Below, piece by piece: positions 11,276-22,782 of a stretch of 64,000 bases of DNA. The DNA is taken from the NCBI GenBank assembly GCA_030998225.1, contig JAPYXD010000484.1, positions 6,696,001 through 6,760,000 of the forward strand. The letters run 5' to 3'. Both the position numbers and the translations under genes were made by a program. The notes below the pieces were generated by a model. The model searched no databases. It worked only from the letters and a program-made list of their open reading frames with translations, and had not been told where the DNA came from. Source of the DNA: Diplolepis rosae. Taxonomy: Eukaryota > Arthropoda > Insecta > Hymenoptera > Diplolepididae. Every line of letters begins with the position of its first letter. Positions within the stretch are counted from its first letter, which is position 1.

Positions 11276-12185
11276 TTTTTTTTTTTTAGGTGAGGAGGAA
11301 AAATGGCGAAATCTTTTATAGACGTTGTACAGGACTCTCCTAGGACGAGGCTAGGCATAAATGTTAAAACTAAAAAAACCCTCTCTCGAACCAATACACC
11401 ACCCGCGGAACCACCTTTCGGCTTCGACCTTCACGGGCGATTGGTTCTGGCTTATGGTCACGTACGACTCTTTCGTCGTCCGTTCGAGCGCCCCCCCCCC
11501 CCCCACCCTTCCTCCCACTCGCTCACACATTAGGCTTAACCGGGGTCGTAGGCCCTGATGCGATTTCTACTGGCCCTCCCCGTTGTTTCTCTCCCGACGC
11601 CCATCGAGCTCTTTCGCCTTCATCACAAGTACTCCCAGGTACTTGATGCTTGTTTTCCACTCGACCTCATGTTTTCCGAGAACGATTCTCGAGTACTGAA
11701 AGGATCTCCTGCCCGTGACGAGCAAAGCCTCGGTTTTTTCAGGGGCCATTTTCACGCCTCTGCTATCCAACCAACGCTTTGCTCGCCACAGACTTTCATT
11801 GATACTTAGCTCCAGAATTATGTCGTCTTCAGCGGCACACGCGATAAGTGCGTCATCCGCGAAGCCGATGATGCTTGTTCCATTAGGCTCGTTCCTTCGC
11901 CTTCATTTCCTTCAAGATGTCGGCGTAGGACTGGCCGTCCCTCACCGACACCCTGATGGCGTCACCCGACCTGGCGGGCGTGGGGCGCTTCAACTTCGGC
12001 TTGGTGACAGTTCCTTCGCCCTCTTCTCCTTTTTTTCTTTTTTTTATCATTTTTTTTCCCTTCTTCGTGATCACATGCCAGTCCCCTTCTTTATTTGGGG
12101 GCTGGCTCATGGCCACCTGAGCATACGAGGGCGAGTTTTTTCCAGAGGGGGAGAGGGTGCTGATATCTTTTCACCCTTCGCCTGA
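11276..12185 (-). pseudogene. R1/I-like LINE, internally deleted copy 1
   Basis: Reading the minus strand from 12116, an ORF1-like fragment (MAMSQPPNKEGDWHVITKKG, then GDAIRVSVRDGQSYADILKEM) is abruptly joined near 11885 to the reverse transcriptase. There FADD, two of the catalytic aspartates, lies at 11852-11863. The frame continues through KTEALLVTGRRSFQYSRIV and HEVEWKTSIKYLGV, then jumps to the element's last residues (DGRRERNNGEGQ) at 11567. A 3' untranslated region ending CGCCATTTTTCCTCCTCACC and a poly(A) tail follow (seen as poly(T) at 11276-11287). Both large deletions are internal, and ORF1 and RT are out of frame. A run of 14 cytosines at about 11491 lies in the 3' region. Confidence 0.85.
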
Positions 12186-12238
12186 TTTCAGCCCCTAAAG
12201 ATATAAATTAAATATAATTGATGATTAACACGTTGACT

Positions 12239-12375
12239 GCCGTGGGAGTCACCGGTGACCGGCACTCGACTTTGCTACAGCGCCGTGGGGGCCACCAGTG
12301 ACCGGCATTGCATAATAGAAAATTCATCGTGGCGCCACGGACAAACCATGGAAAATCCGTCCGGCACTCAACGTG
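12239..12375. mobile_element. piggyBac-type MITE
   Basis: The 137-bp element is flanked on both sides by TTAA (12235-12238 and 12376-12379), the piggyBac target. Its inverted ends are CACGTTGACTGCCG on the left and the inverse of CGGCACTCAACGTG on the right. Two GTCACCGGTGACCGGCA-type palindromes lie inside. It has no coding capacity. From 12380 to 13089 I see only AT-rich DNA. Confidence 0.8.
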
Positions 12376-13357
12376 TTAATGTCTCAGGACAAATATCATA
12401 TTTTACTAAAAACAATAAACAACTAATGTTATTGTCATTATTAATAGTATTATTGTTGTAATAATACGAAGAACGATTAATGATTAACAGCAGCTATTAT
12501 ATTTTTAGATTACAATGCATCAACAAATGTTATTCTGCCTATCATTATTATTACTATGATTGTAATACGATAAATGATTAAGAACGAATATTATATCAAT
12601 TACAATATAACAATTAATGTAATTATTTTACTACTATTTATATTACTGATTGTAACTTTTAAATTATAATTACAAAATATTGTTATTTTTATTGTTATTA
12701 AATATTAACTACATTGATAACAATAAACAATAAATAAAAATAAGTGGATAATTAATAATTCCAATGTAATATTATTTTTAGATCTGTTGATGATTATAAA
12801 CAATGTAGTTAATCTTTGCTACTAAGTTTATCTAAGTCAGCTAGCACGCGCCTAATCTACACTTTTATAAGATGTGAGTAACACTGGCTACAGAGCAAGC
12901 AACATGCCTCGGTTTCTTGAAATTTCTTACCTGGAATAGGTTCGATTGCTGCCGAGAAAGCGGTACACCAATTGTCAGAAGGCGCATTAGAAGCTTAATG
13001 CGTGGGCGGGCGTTCAAACTTGTAAAATTTCCGACCAAAAAGACTGTTTCAGAAAACGGCTGAAAATTTGCATATGTATTGAGTTTAAGCAATCCTGGAA
13101 AAAGTATAGAACTTTCCAAAAGTATTCAGTAGAAAGTCCGTGAAAATTCTGAGCACGCAAAGTCTATAATTTCTATGAATCATTTGAGAAAATAAAGTTA
13201 AAAGATTGGATATTTCTAAAATTTAATATGAAATTTTGAATATAGGCAGATAGAGCTTGAACAGCACTCATGCATAAAAACTTCTAAGCCAGTGAATGAA
13301 ATTTTTATGGATTATGAAAGGCAACAAGAAAAAAAAAATTATTTTCGTAAGCTGTTT

Positions 13358-13469
13358 TGCAGTTTAAGCAAGCTTCTACGGCGTAAAGAATCATCGACGC
13401 AAATCCATAAATCTAAACAAATAATTTTTATTAATTAAGGGGATTGGTTAATTATTAACATGGCAATTA
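13358..13469 (+). pseudogene. Captured fragment of the MARVEL-like gene, last exon
   Basis: These 112 bases are identical, by eye, to 17857-17968. The copied piece holds 57 bases of intron 3, its acceptor site and the first 55 coding bases of exon 4 of the MARVEL-like gene. It starts three bases inside the left inverted arm of the surrounding element and has no homology on either side. It is too short to be functional. Confidence 0.9.
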
Positions 13470-14064
13470 ATACTAAATACGTTGTCAGAAGCTGCCAAAG
13501 TTGCGAAAAATTTTGGCAAATTTACATATCTAGGAAAATTTCTGACAATTTGCATTTTTATTGTTTACACATAGAATAAAGTACGTGCAAAGTGTCAGAA
13601 GGCAAAGTGGAAGAGTTCATGAGAAATTCGGGTGCAAAGTACGAGAGCGTCTTTTGGCGCCCGGCGTAACGTCATCGCTTTTCTCTTGATTTTCACACCC
13701 TACATATTTCGGATCACTTCTGACAATAAATATGAATATTTATAAACTACTTAAGGAACTATTATTAAAATATCAGGGGTCAATTGAGAAGAATTCATAA
13801 ATTTGATTAATTATTTATCGTAACATTAGCAACATTTCGCGTGAGTTTCATTTTTTTTAGAGGATATTGAAATCTTGAAATATAAATGAAGAATAAATTT
13901 GTAAAGCAAAACTTGAAAATTCAGGAAAATTTTCGATATTAATACTCGTACAGTATTGCCAAAAAATATATATATATATCTGAATAATATTGAAATATTG
14001 TTGATGTTTTTAGTAGGCTTTAGGGTCCAGAAAAAATGTATCTCAAAGTTTCATATTTTAAAAC

Positions 14065-14093
14065 GTTTCGACTCAGATTGGAGTCATCATCAG
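14065..14093 (-). ncRNA. Hammerhead-ribozyme-like core motif
   Basis: On the minus strand CTGATGA is followed by a 5-bp stem GACTC/GAGTC with a six-base loop and then GAAAC, the conserved core of hammerhead ribozymes. I could not place a convincing third stem with the UH cleavage site, so self-cleavage is not claimed. Related cores occur at 54935-54964 and 55106-55135. Confidence 0.35.
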
Positions 14094-14142
14094 TGAGAAT
14101 TTATTTATATAAAAAATACAAAGGGGAGAACCTTAAAAAATT

Positions 14143-14455
14143 GCGTGTGTGACGGATAAACATTGTGGTAAAAAAGATATAAAACAGTTGCACGTGTGAA
14201 ACTATTAAATTAGTCTAAAAATAACTAAATTCAACAAACTAAAAACTGTGCAAATTTTTTACTATAAAAGTACTAAGGTGGAAACTTAAACATTTTACAC
14301 GTATATAAAATCTTTCTCAGGGTAGATTGAAAATTGTTTTCTGTACAGTTTTTGTGAATTCAGCTATTTAGACCGTTTTTACAGCTTCCACACATACACA
14401 CACTTTATATCGATTGTTACCACAATGTTTATCCGTCACACGTGTAAAATGTTCA
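14143..14455. repeat. Inverted pair around GTGACGGATAAACATTGTGG
   Basis: TGTGTGACGGATAAACATTG-TGGTAA at 14143-14168 recurs inverted at 14417-14450. The inner AAAGTACTAAGGTGGAAACTT segment near 14265 also recurs inverted at about 14455-14480. The pair appears to be a rearranged foldback nested in the 13090-15779 element. Confidence 0.6.
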
Positions 14456-15042
14456 AGTTTCCACCTTAGTACTTTTAAGGTATGTTAAGTTGACGTAACC
14501 ACATCGTCCAATCGAGTCCTCACCTACATCAGAATTTAGGGCTCATTTAAGGCTAATTTAATGCCATATTGCTAAATTTAATGCTCCATTAATTTACAAA
14601 AAAACACGGGGTAAACACACGTTAAAATAACAGTTAAAAAAGTAATCACCTACACCAGAATTTAAGGCTCATTCAGGGCTCTTTAAATATCTCATCTAAA
14701 TTTTTAATTTTATTTGCTTAAACAACTTATGTTAAAAACTTCTCCTTGAAAGATTGACCGTTTAGATCGATTTTGTAAAGACAGTCATACATGTGCCTTA
14801 TATTTCATGTTTTATTTTCTCATCCATGTTGTAATAAAACTATTACCAATATGCTCTCAAACAAATAGAAGCACATCAATATGTGTGGCTATACAAACAA
14901 TGCGGTTTAATTTATAAGGTTAGACTCCGTTATATACATGTAGGTTAGGTAAAAGTTACCATAAAGTTCGAATCCTGTCAGCGTAAAATCAATTTCAACA
15001 GCGGTAATATATTATGTTCAGCGATGTGTAGTGATAGTGTAT

Positions 15043-15465
15043 ACACTCGAGATTCCCTATAACGAGATTCCCTGTAACGAGGCCTCCCATTTACGAGCGC
15101 GTCACGCCTCCCTATAACGAGCAGACGATCGACCCTTCTTCCCCCACTACTACAGAATGAAGCGCACTTGAATTTAAAACAGCAATCAATGAGTTTAATG
15201 GCTTTTATCACAAATTTTTAGTATTTTGAGTACATACCGTCAAATAAGTTAATTCCATGTTCAATACTCACAGAAATCTTTTTTATACGCTTTTAACTAT
15301 GTAAATAAATTATTCACATAGCCTCACTGACAGACTGATTGCGCGCATTATATAATGCGCATAACAGCGCGTAGCAACAAGTAGGATATGGAGGGGATCC
15401 CTTTCGCGCTCGTTACAGAGAGGTCTCCGATGCTCGAGCTTCTTGTTATAGGGAATCTCGAGTGT
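15043..15465. mobile_element. TIR element with ACACTCGAGATTCCCTATAAC ends
   Basis: Left and right ends are exact inverted repeats of about 20 bp. GATTCCCTRTAACGAG is repeated just inside the left end at 15063 and, varied, near 15110. The minus-strand frame at 14978-15211 lies across these repeats and is not taken as a gene. Confidence 0.7.
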
Positions 15466-15779
15466 AATAGTATAATTTGTAATGCAAATCAATAAAAAAA
15501 TATATAAAAAAAAGACAGCTTACGAAAATAATTTTTTTTTTTTGTTGCCTTCCATAATCCATAAAAATTTCATTCACTGGCTTAGAAGTTTTCATGCATG
15601 AGTGCTGTTCAAGCTCTATCTGCCTATATTCAAAATTTCATATTAAATTTTAGAAATATCCAATCTTTTAACTTTATTTTCTCAAATGATTCATAGAAAT
15701 TATACACTTTGCGTGCTCAGAATTTTCACGGACTTTCTACTGAACACTTTTGGAAAGTTCTATACTTTTTCCAGGATTG

Positions 15780-17647
15780 TTGATTTAATTGTACAAGAAC
15801 GATACTTCTAGTTCTAAGTAACTTTTGAACATATCTGAAAGTCGAGCACTCTGTCATGTAAAATTCCCAGTACTTATTTTCTCCATGTAATATAAAAGGG
15901 GGTAAAAAATGTATTCCTGAATAAGTACGTTTCTTTCTCTAAATGGGTACGTTATTGTTCCCGACCGGCAATACGATCCAGCAGCATGGATTATAAAAAT
16001 TAGTTGAAATCGATGTAAAATGGCTAAAAAATAAAATTTATTAGAGTTTTACCTCAAGTAAAATAAAAATATAGATAGATTGAAAACATAGTTATTAAAA
16101 GTGATTAAAATCTTATGTATTTGATATAGAACATTAGCACAAATGCTTAATTACAAATTATTTGTTAATTTGTAAAATTATAAACATTAAAATAAACTAT
16201 CAAACTAAGAAAGTGCCATTTTTCTTAATTAGGCTTTCAAACAAAAATTTTAATGCACCATTCAATATTAATCGAAATTCCAATCTTTGAAAATTTTTTA
16301 AAATAGTCCTATATACTTTTTTTTTAAAACTATGAATTGAAAAAGAAAATGTTGAGTGATATTAGGTTATATTTTTTTAAATCACATTTAAAAATTACAT
16401 CTCGAATTTCTCTAGCTTCTTCAATCAATTTCCGTATTTAAAATCGAGTAAAATACTTATTTATCTCTCTTACAACATTAATGACATTAATAGCAATTAC
16501 TTGTTTTAACTATTTATATCACAATAACAATGTCAGCGCAAACATTTTTATAACTTATGAATGTGATAGCCTTTTTAAATTCTTTGAAAATGTTAGAAAA
16601 TAGATGATTTGAAGATTAGGTATTTTCACTTCATCAATAGTTAACTCCAGGCGGTCGAACACTGAGGATATAGCTCCTATTGTAAAGTTATATGAAAAGA
16701 TAAATACTTTTTATTGTGCAAAAATAAATAAACTAAATAATAAATTTGACTAATTTTGTTAAATTTTTTTATTTCGATAATTTTTTTCAGTTTCATTCTT
16801 TTTGCACAATAAACATATTTTCACTAACATCATTTTTTTTAGAAAATTCTTGTTTATCGCAGAAATTTAAAATTAAAATCTAGGCATTCTAATCAATCAA
16901 TGACAGAGTGGGTGAAAATTACTAGAAGGACATAATTGGCAATTTATCTAGTGTCGAAGAAAAGTTAGCTGTTGATGGAAGTGAATACGTCTAATGAGTT
17001 CAAACTTTTCGTCTCATTTGTATTCCGCTATTATTTGTAAATTTTATGGTATCGTAACGTTCATTAATGCCTTGCTTCTGGTTTGACGATTTTCTACTAT
17101 ATAAATTGTACGAATATGACCCAAAATGAATGATACTATTTATATAGAAATTTATTCTTTCTTTTTAAGTTCAATTTCAAACTGGAAGGAAGATATTAAG
17201 GGCATGTAATACTTCGTTCAACAAAAGATCTAATTTCTATACGTTTATCTCCAAAATAATTAAAATTGTTAAATAAAAGTTTGAAAGAAGCTAACAATAA
17301 GTCAAACACAAACAGACGTAGATAGTTTATTTCTAGTTCTGAAAATAAAAATTAAGTTTATTTATTATAAGGGCGATAATTTACTTAAACTTTATTTGAT
17401 CATCCTAACTAAAAATAGACTCTCTACATCCGTTTTCATATTCTCTACGATACCTTAAAATTTTAAGAGAAAATTTTCTTTATTTGGGACATGAATATGT
17501 AGAAACCTCAAATCAATAAAATTGACTGCTTTTCCAATTATCACATGCAACGTTAATGAGCGTTACTATAGATTCACGCTTTTAAGTTTATTAAAACTTT
17601 AACCATTCAAAAATTGATGTTTTTTTTTAACAAGACAGCAAATACTT
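15780..17647. other. AT-rich intergenic DNA, nothing recognised
   Basis: No frame, hairpin or repeat family that I can identify occurs here. Because it directly follows the stop codon of the minus-strand MARVEL-like gene, the part near 17647 presumably holds that gene's 3' untranslated region. Confidence 0.4.
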
Positions 17648-20600
17648 TTAAAAAATAATTATACATCCGTCACTAATGGCATTCAAGTCATAAAAACGAG
17701 TCCAGTGATCGTTAGGATCACTACTATTTGCAGCAGCAGAATCTGTTCCATTATAAGCTGCACTTGTTGCGGATTGACTCCAGCCTCTACAATTATCACA
17801 AACTTTAATACTTTCTCGTTTCAATTCTGTCTCCCTGTTATGTTTCACCATCACTCTGCAGTTTAAGCAAGCTTCTACGGCGTAAAGAATCATCGACGCA
17901 AATCCATAAATCTAAACAAATAATTTTTATTAATTAAGGGGATTGGTTAATTATTAACATGGCAATTATTTTCATGTTCCAAGCTATATACATATATATA
18001 ATATGCATAATAATTAAGATATTGGGTCAAATTTATTCTTTCAGATCCAATGTCTATTGCAGTATAAAAAATTTTTAAAATTTATAAACAAAGTTTTACT
18101 TATCCAAATGATTTAGAACTTTCCAATGGGCACACGATATTAGAAACGTTTATGTAACATTCTACAAACGTTCCAGGAACGTCTCTATGTTCGATGTCCT
18201 ACAAACGTTCTTAGAAGGTTTTGGAAGGTCTTTCGGACATTGGGCATAGGGATGTTCCTAGAACATTTGTAGAATGTTACATAAACGTTTCTAATATCGT
18301 GTTTGCATTGGGTTTATTTCAGATCCCGGTAATAAGGGTTAAATAGAGAAAAATTAATATTTTTAGATTTTAGCGTATAAGAGAAGATTATTCTTTTCTT
18401 TTGAATGCGCGATTTTTTCATCAGCCTAAGGTGCACAACATTTGAATAGGATATCTCCAAAACTAATTACTTTCTATTTCCATAGCGACCGCCGCGCTTC
18501 TCAGAGTTTTTTTCTATTCTACAAACGCAAACGTATTTTCGATTTTTTTAATTCCTTCTAATTGTAGCGGTACGCACACCTCAAAGAGATGTTTTGTATT
18601 CCGCAAAAGTGGACATACTCTGGGTTTATTTAATTTCTTTTAATTAGTTCATAAAGTATGTATAATAAACTGTTTTAATTCTTTCTTGTGGAATATAAGT
18701 TTTGTAATTTCAATTATAATAATTTCAAGTCTGCACCTCTTGAGTTAAAATAATTTTAATTCACATATTTGAATTGGTGTCATCTGCAATATATTCTCCT
18801 CATTGTTAGTAGGGATTAATGTATTTTTTAACACGTTTGGATAAATTATTAAAATATAAATAAATATAAATTTGAAAATTTTTCAACTGTATAAGTTATA
18901 AATCGATTTACTAATGAAAAAAGTAGGATAAATAAGATACTTCATAAATATGAAATAGTAGTTAAATAGCAATGATAATTGACAATAAACTAAATTAACG
19001 AAGTTTAGTACAAGAAATAAAGTGTAATATTGTACCAAATTTATTAATTTTTATTTTTATTTTATTGTAAGTATTTATAATGGAGCATTGGTACAAATAT
19101 TTATATCCCTTTGCACTCCAGTTGTGACTCTCACTTACCAAGTGGTTTGGATCCCGCAGGCATCCTCCGAAGGCCCGGAGTGCAAAGGGATATTACATAT
19201 TTAATCCAATGTCATCTGATAAATTATATATGTCAATTGTAATTGACAATTTTTTTGATTGATTGTAATTGTAATTTTTTCATCAAATATACGTTCAATA
19301 TATAAATAGAAAAATGTTTACATAATTCAGATTGATTTTTTCTTTTCCAATTACAAATTAAAATTTAATACAAAATATTTATTAACGAAAAAACTATCCA
19401 TACATTTAAATTCAACCTAGAGTTTTCAAAGTGAAACTCCTTCAAGACTTTCTATTCCTTCTTTTGCATTCTTCTACTTGTTAATTCTTTTTAATACGCT
19501 CCCGTTACATTTTGCTAAGTCGATTGAAAAAAATAGGATTCGCTCTTTTTCCTTTCCCGCTGGTGGATTTTTAGACGGAGGAAAAATCGCGTATTGGTAG
19601 GAATACAAATTCTTAATTATTCTCTATTCAGCCCTTATTACCGGGTTGCAGTGTACAAAATTTAAAAAATTTATAAACAAAGTTTTACTTATCTGAATGA
19701 TTTAGAACTTTATAATGCAATTAAAATAATGCAATAATCGGAAATGAAAGAATTGAATTGTTTTGGAACATCGGAGTTTTGTACTTACTGGTGCTTTACC
19801 AGGTTCACCTTCAAAAAGGCCACTGCTATTAGCTAAAAAGCTAGATGCAGCAAAAAAAGCACAAGTCCACAATATACAAAACACGTACTCCTAGAAGAAA
19901 GAGTGATTACTTAACTCTACTCAAATTTTTCATATTAAATTAATTCATAAAATTTATTCAAAGACACTTACAAATGGAAGAACTCTAATGCAAGGTTTTT
20001 TGAATGCACCGCAAGCATACAATCCTAATAAACATCCCGTAATTGTGAACCCAAGTGAGGATACTAAGCTGAAACAAATCCCAGGAGTAGAATTAGCGAA
20101 ACGGGATTCTCTTACTGTAATGAAACTGATAATGTTGAATACCTGCAATAAAATATTAATTTTAAATTCAATTCGAACTCGTGTCAAACTCAAATTCCCC
20201 TCAACGTCCAAACAAAAGTACAATTCAAAATTTCAAGAATTCAAAACCATTCGAATCCTCAAAATACAAAAAAAGAAAACGACCAAATTTGGACAAAAAA
20301 AACATTACCCAAAATAAGCAATCATAAAAAATGTTTTTTGGTCCAAATTTAGTAGTTTTTTTGTATTTTGAGGATTCGAACGGTTTCGAATTCTTGAAAT
20401 TTTGAATATTAATTATATATTATAGTGTTAATGAGAATTCCCGGTAAGAAGGTATGGATTAAATTGAATTGAAAGTAGTTTGAATATGGGCAATTTTTCA
20501 ACTCTTTTAATCCAAAGCAATACCGTTTTTGGACGTGAACACTGCAATTCATTTTAGCGTTCTACATTTGTGCTCGTTTCAATCCCGTTTAATCTTGCGA

Positions 20601-21630
20601 CTAAAAATGAACACGTTTTAATTCTGACAAGGGTGAAATATTTGAAGTCAAGTTGATTCTGTTTAATCTCGTAAAGAAACTTATAATATTAAAGACATTT
20701 TAATTCGTTTCTATGGGTCAAAATGCGAAAGAAAGTAATTCAATTTAATTATGTAGGATAACCTAAGAAGTTGAAATCATTTTAATTTCATCCTGTGAGT
20801 GGATATGTGGAACAAATTAATTCTGTTGTTTCTCGTCTAAAATTGAATTCAATTTAATTCGTTTTGACCACTGTAATGGCAGCAATTTGAATTATAGTTA
20901 ATTATTTTGCAAATTTGTTCTAAATAATTTAGATAAATTTCCTTAAACAAATTTGTCAAATAATACAATGAACGTTATGTTTACGAAATATGAAAAAAAT
21001 GAAAGTGATTAACTATTGTAAAAATTAAATGCACATTGATTTAATCAATTCAAAATTATACATAATTGAGAATAAATTCAATTCATAAATTAAAATGACG
21101 TGTAAACTTAACAGGAATAAATAAACTTTTTTCTTTCTTTTTTGAGGCTAATTCTGTTCAATTCCGTTTCACTAAAGCGGTACTTTTGACTAAGTTTTAA
21201 TCCCGATTCGGTAGTTGGATTCATTTCAATCCGTTTCTTTACTTCTTAAAAACTCTTCTGGATTGAAACGTAATTTTCAAAAACGGTATTGAATTGAATA
21301 GAAACGTTTATATCTAATTTAATCTATACCTTCTTACCGGGAAGCTCATATTAAAGTAACTACGCTGCTTACCATTTCTGCAATTTTAACACCTATTACT
21401 CCACTGTTCACTTTAGAATGATGCTTCGTATTTTTTAGGCTACTATCAACTTCATTTCTTTCTGGTATATTAGTAGAATCTGGAACTGTCAATTCTAATG
21501 GATGGGATGTAATATTCATGGAAGCTCCAGAATCAGTAACTGCTGAATCTGTTTGATAAAGTGGCAATTCTGATGTTGAAGTTGTTGTTGGTGTTGTTGG
21601 TTCGTTAATATTTTTAAATCCTATCGCCAT
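17648..21630 (-). CDS. MARVEL-like four-transmembrane protein
   Basis: Four coding exons on the minus strand, 21630-21373, 20142-19972, 19890-19789 and 17911-17648, all join in phase 0 with GT-AG boundaries. They give 264 residues. The first 76 are Ser/Thr-rich and cytosolic-looking. TM1 is about 77-96 (GVIGVKIAEM + VFNIISFITV), TM2 108-133, TM3 146-163 and TM4 178-194 (FASMILYAVEACL). The tail has a CDNCRGW motif. Hydrophobic spacing and the short polar loops fit the MARVEL fold (membrane-apposition proteins such as CMTM/synaptogyrin relatives). The exact family is uncertain and I do not assign a function. A related, damaged gene lies just upstream. Introns 1 and 3 are largely filled by mobile elements. 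Confidence 0.75.
18052..18127 (+). repeat. Direct repeat, left copy (pair at 19648-19715)
   Basis: About 70 bp (AATTTATAAACAAAGTTTTA and TTATC..AATGATTTAGAACTTT) recur at 19648-19715 in the same orientation with a handful of differences. The two copies bracket the mobile elements of intron 3. The pair looks like a local duplication of intron sequence, too long for a target duplication. Confidence 0.75.
18123..18312. mobile_element. Foldback MITE with CCAATG..ACACGATATTAG ends
   Basis: Arms of about 60 bp pair almost perfectly (ACACGATATTAGAAACGTTT and its inverse at 18282-18302). The central part contains further GTTC-rich inverted pieces. It is unrelated in detail to the larger GTTC foldback at 37005 but similar in style. 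Confidence 0.75.
18325..19645. mobile_element. TIR element with CCCGGTAATAAGGG ends
   Basis: The 1.3-kb element starts CCCGGTAATAAGGGTTAAAT and ends with the inverse, varying at a few sites; homology runs about 35 bp inward. The interior is AT-rich with no transposase. The ends resemble those of the elements at 20438 and 47507 (CCCGGTAAGAAGGT). Confidence 0.75.
19104..19193. repeat. 88-bp foldback
   Basis: TATCCCTTTGCACTCC and its exact inverse GGAGTGCAAAGGGATA enclose a short GC-richer core. It stands out from the surrounding AT-rich sequence and is nested in the 18325-19645 element. Confidence 0.75.
20222..20407. mobile_element. Foldback element in intron 1 of the MARVEL-like gene
   Basis: Arms of about 80 bp starting AATTCAAAATTTCAAGAATT face each other around a short spacer near 20315. 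The interior repeats CAAATTTGGAC/GTCCAAATTT. The plus-strand frame of 109 codons at 19988-20317 crosses exon 2 of the opposite gene and this arm, and is rejected. Confidence 0.8.
20438..21343. mobile_element. TIR element with TTCCCGGTAAGAAGGTAT ends
   Basis: The 906-bp element fills most of intron 1 (20143-21372). Ends are TTCCCGGTAAGAAGGTATGG and the inverse of CTATACCTTCTTACCGGGAA. Inside, short GAATTNAATT / TTTNAATCC words recur throughout, perhaps subterminal binding motifs. No coding sequence is present. Confidence 0.75.
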
Positions 21631-22782
21631 TTTTTTTTACCCTATTGAAATTTTCCCTAAAATAAAGATTATGATTTTTACTATCAAGCATTAGTTTTAC
21701 AGTTTTTTTGGAGAAGACAAATTTCTCACCTGATGGTTTCAATCCAAGGGATGAAAAGTTCGGTTACTTTAGTAGAGGTCTGATTTTTCTCTCATATTTT
21801 TTCCTAGTCTTCTTCAACGCCAATATTTAAAAATAAAATCAGTTCTATAATGCGATGAGAGCGGTTGATGTAAAATCACGAAATATTCGTGAATACGGGT
21901 GAATAAAATAAGATCTTCCATTTGTCTTCTTAGTCAATTTTAGTTAGGAAAATAGCGAAAGTAGCTATATAATAATACATAGAATTTTTTTAGAATCATT
22001 CACTGTAATTATTTAAAAAGATACATGTCCTACTACCATTTACTTTTCCACACGTGAATTTCGAAAACGACACAGTGCTTTTTACTATTTAAGGGTGGAA
22101 GACACCAAAGTGCGTGCGTACTTAGATTTTGGGAGCAACTACATAGGCAAAAAGGGACAATGTCTCCTCTCTATTCCGATTTTTCTTCTTCCTTTATATC
22201 ATACTAATGAAAAAGGATAGGAAAATCGAGTCGAAAAAGTTACTAGCCATTTAAAGAGACCCTAGACTCACCCCAAAAGTTAATCGATACTGGTTGCCCT
22301 GAATGGAGTTCCCAGTTTACCACACATGTAAGGATATTTTATTGAAAAGTGTAAAGAATTAATATATTAAAATATTAAATAAAACTTCAATTTATAAAAA
22401 ACATCATATATAAAATTGTATTTTGCATAAAATATTTTTCTAAAGATAACATTATATATTATAATCAATTCCTTTTATAGATCGTTTTCTTAGGTCTTTT
22501 TCACATCACAAGCAATTTGAATATATAAGTGTATAAAATATTAAAGCCTATATGAAAAATCGTTGTCTTCATAAATTTGGAAGTTCTATATATATTTTCT
22601 TTACATTTAATTTTAAAAATATATATTTACAGTCATCGTTTAGTAAGTGGTCACTGTGATCCCAGTTTTCTTTGACGTCATTATCGTGAACGTAATAATT
22701 ATTTTTATTTTGTTCATTACTATAGAAACTTCGTAAGATTTATTACCTAAGGAATTTAAATAAGGATCAGATTCACTTATAA
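21631..22782. promoter_or_regulatory. 5' flank of the MARVEL-like gene
   Basis: This interval lies between the start codon of the MARVEL-like gene and the stop codon of its upstream paralogue. The promoter and any 5' untranslated exon should be here, but I cannot fix a TATA box or initiator. Nothing repetitive stands out. Confidence 0.3.

Larger units (their letters stand above)
13090..15779. mobile_element. 2.7-kb element with about 265-bp inverted arms
   Basis: The left arm 13090-13355 and right arm 15515-15779 are inverted copies differing at only a few positions; both start CAATCCTGGAAAAAGTATAG. Inside lie, in order, a captured host gene fragment, a small element with TTGTCAGAAG ends (about 13483-13730), an inverted pair (14143-14455) and a second TIR element (15043-15465). 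No transposase is visible, so it is non-autonomous. Its superfamily is unassigned because no target duplication is obvious. Confidence 0.8.

Noticed and set aside
11303..11558. Proline-rich plus-strand frames
   Set aside because: They are antisense to the 3' untranslated region of LINE copy 1 and the poly(C) run.
19988..20317. 109-codon plus-strand frame
   Set aside because: Antisense to exon 2 of the MARVEL-like gene and continuing into a foldback arm.
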